In this document: one piece after another, positions 49,101-57,079 of the stretch
Position numbering within the stretch: position 1 is the stretch's first letter
Layout: every line of letters begins with the position of its first letter
Origin: Ichthyophonus hoferi
Taxonomy: Eukaryota; Opisthokonta; Ichthyosporea; Ichthyophonida; Ichthyophonidae
Direction: 5' to 3'
Length of the DNA: 57,079 bases
NCBI GenBank assembly: GCA_002751075.1
Contig: NAOQ01000013.1
Coordinates: 179,166 to 236,244, forward strand
Program-made: the position numbers and the translations under genes
Notes under the pieces: model-generated
Told to the model about the DNA's origin: nothing
Databases searched by the model: none
The model's input: only the letters and a program-made list of their open reading frames with translations

Positions 49101-51053
49101 GTCCGGCGGTGTCATGTTTTAGCAGGGCAAGCCCACCTAATTAATCGGATCTGAGTCCAGTCAACAAACTGTTCTTACCACATTTGGAAATATTACATAA
49201 ATAAAGCATAAGATCGCATTATTTAGATGACTATCCTATAAAATTTGAAATGTCATAAATTAATGGGTTTAAAGTTATGCACAGTAAAAGTTTTAATATT
49301 AAAAGCATCTTTCATTTAAATTGCAGCCACTGTGCGTAAAGTCGTCATAACTCGTTATCTTTGGCTACAATAGCGCAAACCAATTATGACGTAAATTTTG
49401 TTATCGTGAACTTCAGGCGCCATCTTGAAGTCTGCTAGTTAAATGCAATCACCGTTAAGTTAGGGGCTATTAATTGCTAATCATTTATTTGTTTTAGCTA
49501 ATCCGGTCCAATGAGTTAAGATGTAATAAAGTGGGCTTCTGCTGCTTTAAAAAGCATTGCGAAGCACGGGGGATAAATATGCCTTAGCCAGTTTAATTGA
49601 ATTGATTAACGTTACTCTTGCCTTCATGTTTTACTTCATGATTTGTTTTGTGTATGTAATAATGTAACCCAAGGAAAAATCTATAGCAATACAGGCCGAT
49701 TAGGATAGGTTTTTATATGCACAATGAAGAAAGGGTTAAATTAATTAACCTTTAATTAATTATAAATAAGGGTAATAATTGGTATAAAGGTTTAATCAAA
49801 AATATATTTAACAATGATTGGTAAAATAGTGTTTAAAATATAGAATGCATGAAATCCAATTTAAAATAAAACTTCCAGCCCCATTCCCGGAGTCGCCAAA
49901 GTTGCGATTTTAACCATAGCCACTTGCAATCTAGATCTAGATTACTCCGATAGGCACGTGTATGGTAAGGCCATTTCCATTGATCTGTGGTTAGCACCTG
50001 CCCAACTTAAGCCCAAATACTTGAGGGAGTGCGTAAACCAATAAAAGATTCTGGGAAGATGTCAATCGTATGTTCGCGATGTTTGCAAACAAAGCGTGAC
50101 GTGTAAGATGACACTACCAATTTATTAAACTTACACCGTGTAATTTAAAGTCTAATATATTATCGTATATGAGTATTCAGTTTATGTGAATACGTGACAG
50201 GGTTTCTTGATGGTAAATACGCTGTAAAATGCATGATTGATGAATTTAGAGAACACCGATCATCTAAAAATAAATAAATAAGCATTCTATAATGAGTTAA
50301 ATCCGGTTGGAATTCAATTGAATTGCAATTGCATTTACCGATGGTCGATGAAGTGCGTGAGCATGCCAATGACAGGCGGACAAATATCACGCATTCATTT
50401 TCCTTTATTCTGCCAATCAATTAAAATCAAGAAAATATGCCGATAAATTTAAATATTTGATTATTGCGCATTGGGCATTGGTTCATTAGTATATACGTGT
50501 TCAAGATATAATTTTTCTTTTCTAAAAAATAAGGTTCACGGTAGTATATACTATAAAAGAAAATGCAAATCATATATATTAAATAAAAGAAAGAGTTTAT
50601 GAAGTCGATATAATAAAATAGTAATAATAATATCACACTATAAGAGTTAAAAATCATTGGCCAAAAGAATCCTATATCCTAATTACTCTGAGTAGAAATC
50701 ATAAACCAATAAAATAAGAGAAACAGAATATTATATATTATAGATGGCTAATGATGTAGTGAGCCCACTTGCGATTAGTGCCTTTTATTGTGTGTTGAAT
50801 GTTGAATGTTGTGTTCACATACATTTCAACTAATCAAAAAAAAAAACCTTTTTGTTTACTTAATGTTATCCCTTTACTTCTCTTCCAATTATTTGGTTGT
50901 TTATTGATAGAATTTTTTTATTCTGAAGAAAGTGAATATCAAGGAAAGGTCTATGTGAAGTTGTATTTTTTCCACTACAACTAGCAACTATTATCCCTCT
51001 ACTCGCTCGTCTGCCCACCTACCGATACATTTTTTTGATGGTGCCAGTGAAAC
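46159..51053. other. Intergenic spacer
   Basis: About 4.9 kb of AT-rich sequence. Open frames such as 47407-47625 and the minus-strand frames at 50160-50657 have no recognisable domain and no supporting splice structure. Nothing further can be supported. Confidence 0.5.
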
Positions 51054-51443
51054 ATGCCGGAGAGTGTAACTTATTATTATCCGGGTATAGACAGACGTGG
51101 AGCTGTTGCTCTTCTTCGTACACAGGGATCCCCTAGGAGCTATCTGATAAGGGATAGTCAGAGTGTTCCAGGGTCTTTCGTGCTATCGTTTCGCATTGAT
51201 CCTTTTGTCCGCAACTTCACCATTATTAAACAGGTCAGAGTTGAATGGGTGTTGTATAGTTACTATATGGTTATTGTTTTAGTGCTTACCAAGATTACAT
51301 AAGGAATAATGATAATGATAATGACAGTGATAATAATTATACCTTTTCATAATATTCATAATAACAGTAACAATAATAATAATAATAATAATAATAAAAT
51401 AGGAATAATAATAATCACTGTAACAATAAAAATAGTACTACCA

Positions 51444-51479
<36 letters not shown>

Positions 51480-53663
51480 GAAAAATAAATTACTATAAGT
51501 ATATTTATAGCCAAGTCTCTAGAGGGTGGATAATACTGAAAACATAACATGACCAATACAAACTTTAAGCATCAGCATGAATAGGCAGCTAGATGGTTGG
51601 TGAAGATGAATAAGATAGGTTACTGAAGAGTTATTTGGTTGAGGGTAAGAAAAGGATAAAAAGCTTTATGTTGCACAATACAACAAAAAATAGAATTAAA
51701 AAATAATACTCTTATTTTTACTACTATTAATAGTTATAGTTCTTTTACATACCAGATTTACACACTTCTTTCAGCTTTTTCCCATGCATACTAAATTATC
51801 TCTGTTCAACCCTACTTGCAACCTATATGTATGCACATGTTATTTTTGGTTGCTATGACAACTGTGAATATGTGAAAAAGTAATGATATACTCACCCACT
51901 CATATACACACAGGATCGAGAAGGGGAGATCGTATACAGGATAGGTAACCGTCAATTTTCCAGTATCAGCGCGGTAATTGAACACTACAAAACAACACCC
52001 CTAAGTGGCGACTGCTGTATAGGAGACCCCGTTGTGGCTCCAGACACTCTAGCTCAGGTATTATTTTATTTTCAGAGTTACACATATCTTCCTCAAGTCC
52101 GTATATTTTTTGTAGTTATTCTATTATTTTCTCTCTGCCTCCATCCACCTCTATCCCTTTCCTCTCCCTCTCTCCATCTCTCCAATGTACGCACACACAC
52201 GCCCACAATTTTATATATTGTATGCACACATATAGTGCATGTAGACAAGTATTTTTTTGGTCTGATATTCCATTGCCCGTAGATACAGTTTGGATGAATT
52301 AATATAACAGATAGGGCATTATAAACAACAACATACACAAAGACGCGTAATAAATATATATCTATATTATATATATCTATATATAAACAGAGAGATACAA
52401 CAGTATAACAAGCTATATAGTTTATCAGTAATAAAAGAGTATAACGGAAAGGATCTAACTGGTGCGCCTTCTGCCAATGACCAGAGCCCTCCTTCTCCAA
52501 TTGAGAAGACAGGACAAAGTGGAACAATCACGACTCATTCTACTAGGATCCGTTGCTATGACTACCCCTCTGTGGTGTTGAGAAAGCCACCACAATCGGT
52601 ATGCTATATTGTGCACACATTTTTGAATACATGATCTACTAATAAATGTATATTACATTCACATAAACACACCTGGAATCTTCCTCAATTCCCTTGTTTG
52701 TTTTCTTGCAAGAAGCTATTTTCATAAGATACTCATAGACAAAATAATATTTGCTACCAACACTATAGTGATATACTAACCATACGATACAAATATGTCT
52801 TTGCGGGTACAAACATAATACACGTGTCAACTTCTGCCACACTTTCTATCTCCCAAGCTTTCACATATTAATACCCTACCAATCATACCACTTCTTCTTA
52901 CCCTACCCACCACACACAGAAGGCATGTGCTCCCCCACCCCCTCCCCGTCCCAGTAGACCTAACAGCAGTGGCAGTCCCGTCTTACCTAGAAGCAACAAC
53001 AATATCCGAATATCGCCTCCCAGACCCACACATCCTCCACCACTCCCACCTCGTTTGCCTAATTCCACAAAGGTTTTTCAAGCCATTCCTACTCCACCAC
53101 CCTACAAAACACCTCTGTTCCCTTCCAGTCCCACACAACACCTCCACCAACCCTTCTTGGGCACACCTCTGCTTGGCTCCACTACTAATTCAGGTTTAAG
53201 GGAAGATGATTCTACTATGATTGCATTCTCTGTATTGATGGAAGACCCAAGTTCTCGAGAACAATTTGTAGAATGGTTGGAAATGGAATGCATGGAAGAG
53301 AATATATTATTCCTAACATCATGCGAACGATTTAAATTGGCCGTAGAAGAGGCTATTAGAAATGGCGAGTCATTGAGAGGAGAGCAAGCCTTGCGGCAGG
53401 CACAGGACATCTCCCACAATATATTTATTGAGTTTATGACTCCCGCCTCTATGTATGAAGTTGATATTAGCGTGGCTACGGTCAAAGCTGCTAGAATAGC
53501 GTTGGACCAAGCTGGAAACTGCAGTCATATGGATAGAGCCGAGCGACTATTAGGGGTATTTGACGATGCATATAGACAAATATACGAAATGTTAGGTAAG
53601 CACTTTTACCCACGTTATTTGCAGGGTAGTAAATCCCTTAGTCCGGTGAAAACAAAGAATTAG
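51054..53663 (+). CDS. SH2 - proline-rich - RGS signalling protein
   Basis: Predicted adaptor and GTPase-activating protein of 420 residues from exons 51054-51233, 51914-52057, about 52404-52598 and 52920-53663; every intron is phase 0. The SH2 domain fills residues 1-105: YYYPGIDRRGAVALL, then SYLIRDS with the phosphotyrosine-binding Arg33, GSFVLSFR, YRIGNRQFSSI and VIEHYKTTPL. Residues about 170-260 are proline-rich, with an SH3-ligand-type PPLPPR. The RGS domain is at about 272-400: FVEWLEMECMEENILFL, a long helical insert region, then VFDDAYRQIYEML and FYPRYL. Asn301 matches the first Galpha-contact Asn of RGS4, while the second (RGS4 Asn128) is Asp355 here. RGS proteins speed GTP hydrolysis on Galpha. 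The start lies just before the SH2 fold. The acceptor of exon 3 could also be at 52413, in the same frame. Confidence 0.9.
51368..51476. repeat. (AAT)n trinucleotide repeat in SH2-RGS intron 1
   Basis: Two runs of AAT units (about 51374-51396 and 51446-51474) with imperfect copies between them, in the first intron of the SH2-RGS gene. Confidence 0.85.
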
Positions 53664-54804
53664 GCTTAGGCTTAGTATTAGTGTCAATGTATTACAATTA
53701 CTTCTTTCATTTAGTTTATCTTTTAGTATATATTATATTATATTATATTATATGATATTATAATACAAATTACATAACGATATGCAGGATATGTAGGTTA
53801 TGTAGGTACACATGTGTTCATATATATGGAATACCCTATATTATATAAAAGTCAAAATAGGTCGTCCTATCCTTTTCTGTATATTGGACCATATACATAT
53901 ACATATGTTGGAGTTTCTTGGTTAGTGGAGGTTGATGCATTTGATTGTATGTTATTTACACTATATCTATATTTCTAGATATTAAGTGCCTAGAGTTGTT
54001 CTACACAAGCCAAGTATTCAGTATAAAATAGCAAGCGGAACATAAATAAGTTATTGCTATCAGAATACCTGGCTTTTTACGTGTTATCTTAATGTGGAAA
54101 AAAATCAATTTAATTGCTTCAGATTTTGCATTTAACCAATTGAATGCCTTATAACTGAAGGTATAAATTGTTTAACTCAATTACTATTGGCTTTCTAACG
54201 ATAAAGCTTCAAGTTCTGAATGGTTATTAAATATTATTATTCAATTATAGGCCAATCAGAGTTTTGGATAAAATTATCCTAGATTTATGTAGATAAAATG
54301 CAAGATGCATATGCACATTCTCAGGTACAACCATATTAGGGTAGCAAATGATATTAATAGTATGAAAACAATCCAATAACATCAATAAACCAAGTGCTTT
54401 TAAAAAACGAAAACAAAATTGAAATGGATAATAGAGTATATACTCACTCCTAATTTGGAATGATTGAGATAAATGAAAAATATTTAAAGCTCTTGTATTC
54501 TGTGATCATCTATACCTGATATATACCCAATTGTAAACAAGTTAAGGCATATGTATGTATATCCAAGTCAAAGATGTATATGTAGAAAATGAGAAAAAAT
54601 AACGTAAAACCTATACTATGCATTTGCCACGCTTAAAGTTTTAAGATAAATACAAAATAGGCATTAAATTAGAAATATACAAAGATATATACAGCTAGAA
54701 AGAATTATATACTACTTATTTAAGAATAAACCAAACCAAAAACAAAACAATCTTGTAAAGAAACAGAAACATGAACAATATACTTCATCCGATATGCCAG
54801 TATG

Positions 54805-55035
54805 TCAATTTCAGCCTGGGTAGTAATTATGTTTCCCGTATTGAGGTTGGCAGCCGACTATTGCAAGTAGAGGACTTGAGATAAAAACCATTTGGCTTTT
54901 ATTCGGTAGTATTACTGCAGAATCCATAGTTTCTCATCTGTTTCAAAACATCTCTTTGTGTACTTCTGAAACATAGCATTATACATATAGAATACTTCGG
55001 CACCTACTATTAAATAAGTAAATAAATATAACTAC
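54805..55035 (-). repeat. Dispersed repeat, copy 4 (reverse)
   Basis: On the minus strand it shows TATTCTATATG, CAGAAGTACAC, TTTGAAACAGATGAG, GATTCTGCAGTAATAC, GGTTTTTATCTCAAG, CTTGCAATAGTCGGCTGCC and ATAATTACTACCCAGGCTG, in the order of the other copies. It is the most diverged of the four. Confidence 0.7.
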
Positions 55036-56239
55036 TTCATTTGCCTAAATTGTATATGTAACAATATTTGACAAAATATTCTCCCATTATATCACAGTAC
55101 ATAGTGTAATAGCATTTATGAGATCTGCAGAAAAATGTACAATTCAGGCAGGAATAGTAAAGTAAAATGTTGGTACCAAGGTCAACTTGGAGACTATGTA
55201 AGAATAACATATGTAGCTGCTATGTGACATAATATATAATGAGCATATATCATAATTTAATAGAATAGTCAGACATTTAGCCTAGTGACACTGGAGAGAG
55301 AAAGAGCGAGAGAGGTTGAATGGTTAAAGTAGGTAGTAAGTTGCTATTGGCAATCATATTATTGGAAGTATTCTAGTTGCATTCATGTCATTGAGGGTAT
55401 TTATAATTTACTATAAGGATCAATCAAGCGATAGGCATTTCATAAGCCTATCAAAGAGTGATCCCAAGATTAGTTAAAAATGATATCCAAGCGTAAATAC
55501 TATGGGTTCAAATCATTAGATTCATTCATAGTGTTCATAGTGGATGATTGTCTGAAGTACGAAATAGTTTTATACAAAGGTAGTTTAATACCAAGTTAAT
55601 CTTAGATTAAGACAACTGCAGAAGGAACCTGCAACTGCTTGCCACAGTAGGATGTTATAAATATAGAGACTTTAAAGTCTTTTAAAAAATATCAATGCTG
55701 AGGACATAGAAGGATATATAATTTCAACCTAGATTATAAACCATTATAGAGTTTGAATCTACCATAGCTGGCATACCGATATAGATGGTCCCATTGACTA
55801 TGTATCACCTCCTACGAAACCCTTGCCAATAACAGTTTTTATTCTCTTAAAAAACAAATAGTCTGCTAATTGGCTACTACTCAACGGTGAAAAGGTCTAG
55901 CTTGTAATTATCCCTATGATAGACCTATTCTCCAGGGTAGATATGCTTTATATCTAATCATATAAGCCGTTCTATATAATATAAGTATAGTATACAGTAT
56001 GCCTTATCTTACACCCGTTTAATTTCTTAATAGTTTAAGGTACTCCCAAGAAAACTAGACTTCAAGAATTCAGAGCTTATGATAGAACAAAAAATAGAAA
56101 TAGTATTTATGCTAGATATTAAGGCATTGTATTGTTTCTTTTTCAAGTTCGGTTGGTTCTCTGGCAGATGAGAATGCATAGACTTTGCCACAAAGTAATA
56201 GGGCATAATACTTTTTTATTATGGTAACAACTACAGTAC

Positions 56240-56560
56240 AATGGTAATATAATATATGGCACTAATGTAAAATGACATAAGATACTGCGACATAATATAA
56301 TGAGACATAATAATGTAATATAATGTGTGAAACTGTGACGTAATATAATGCAAGACAATATAATGCATTATAAGACACTGACGTAATATAATAAGATATG
56401 ATGTAATACAATATAAGACACTATGACGTAATATAATGTAAATGTAAGACATAATGTAATGTAATGCATGAAACTATTACGTAATACAATATAAGACACC
56501 ATGACGTAATATAATGTATGACGCAATATAGTAACACAATATGATGTAATACAATAGTCC
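56240..56560. repeat. Degenerate tandem array, ACGTAATATAATG-type units
   Basis: Variants of TGACGTAATATAATG and ATAAGACACTATG recur in an imperfect array of about 30-45 bp higher units. The overlapping minus-strand open frames rich in Tyr, Ile, Leu and His are artefacts of this repeat. Confidence 0.8.
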
Positions 56561-57000
56561 GGCTCAGCATGATGCCGTATATACGTTATCATGCAAAGGC
56601 TCTATTATTTAAAAATCTAGAGATATCTATAGATCGAATATGCACTATGGGTATGGGTTTATTGGGCAACTATAATAGAATAAAACATCCAAATAGCCAA
56701 CGGCATTATATTTTCATATTTTCATATTTTTGATATTGCTTTTAAATACACACACTGAGTGTAATAAAGCGTCAAAAGTAACATAATACAGCTTGCATTA
56801 CTATTGGTCCGGAGTGGAAATGGAAAAGGTGATTGGGTGGCAATCTAGGGACTTAAGGTTTACCAGTACAATGGTTTGTGTGTCGGCAAAGCTGGGCAAT
56901 CCAATTATGCGTATACACTGCCCGTCAGACCCTATATATATATAGTAGTGTGTTGCATAGTATGTAGGGTGTTATAGAGGTTGATATGTATGAGAATGAG

Positions 57001-57002
57001 TA

Positions 57003-57038
<36 letters not shown>

Positions 57039-57079
57039 TGTATGTATGTATGTATGTATGTATGTATGTATGTATATAT
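57001..57079. repeat. (TATG)n microsatellite at window edge
   Basis: About sixteen TATG units run to the end of the window, so the array may continue beyond it or mark the point where assembly stopped. Confidence 0.9.

Larger units (their letters stand above)
53664..57079. other. 3' flank and terminal spacer
   Basis: AT-rich DNA after the SH2-RGS stop. It holds a TATTA run at about 53722-53760, dispersed-repeat copy 4, a degenerate tandem array at 56240-56560 and a TATG microsatellite at the window edge. No gene is supported. Confidence 0.5.

Noticed and set aside
56143-56592. Overlapping minus-strand open frames
   Set aside because: Product of the degenerate ACGTAATATAATG array.
57001-57079. 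CRISPR-like or telomeric repeat
   Set aside because: Simple TATG units without spacers and unlike known telomere repeats; an ordinary microsatellite.

Overview
The window is AT-rich nuclear DNA of an intron-rich eukaryote. Coding capacity is split into many small exons (about 30-260 bp) with GT-AG introns, often gtatgt, gtaggt or gtgtgt donors and pyrimidine-rich tracts before the acceptor. Introns and spacers are full of short tandem repeats. An SH2 domain with its FLVR-type arginine, an RGS domain, a PDE1-like phosphodiesterase and H-NOX/HNOBA domains of the soluble guanylate cyclase type point to the holozoan side of the tree (an early metazoan or a unicellular relative such as an ichthyosporean, filasterean or choanoflagellate). 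This placement is inference; no rRNA or marker gene fixes the taxon.

Layout: (1) 497-2069 (+), mitochondrial ribosomal protein uS15m in four exons. (2) 2291-4040 (-), a class I SAM-dependent methyltransferase in four exons, tail-to-tail with uS15m and only 221 bp away. (3) 4041-8065, a spacer holding a 634-bp foldback MITE flanked by TA. (4) 8066-22230 (+), a 27-exon gene whose exons join in one open frame of 1,046 residues: H-NOX, HNOBA, linker, PH domain, then a complete class I cyclic nucleotide phosphodiesterase domain. (5) about 24767-34254 (+), a mitochondrial ABC half-transporter of the ABCB7/Atm1 family. (6) 34255-41157, a long spacer with two copies of a dispersed repeat. (7) 41158-46158 (+), a protein with two CCCH zinc fingers and a C-terminal SAM domain. 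(8) 46159-51053, a spacer with nothing recognised. (9) 51054-53663 (+), an SH2 - proline-rich - RGS protein. (10) 53664-57079, spacer, a fourth dispersed-repeat copy, and tandem repeats to the end.

The strongest candidate for an undescribed system is gene 4. In animals a gas-sensing H-NOX/HNOBA module sits on a guanylate cyclase that makes cGMP. Here the same module is joined, through a PH domain, to an enzyme that destroys cyclic nucleotides, which would couple a gas or redox signal to cyclic nucleotide breakdown at a membrane. Three R-R-x-S sites suggest kinase feedback. The SH2-RGS protein is a second unusual signalling fusion, linking phosphotyrosine recognition to G-protein shut-off. Exon coordinates were derived by hand from splice signals and reading-frame phase; none has been confirmed by transcripts.
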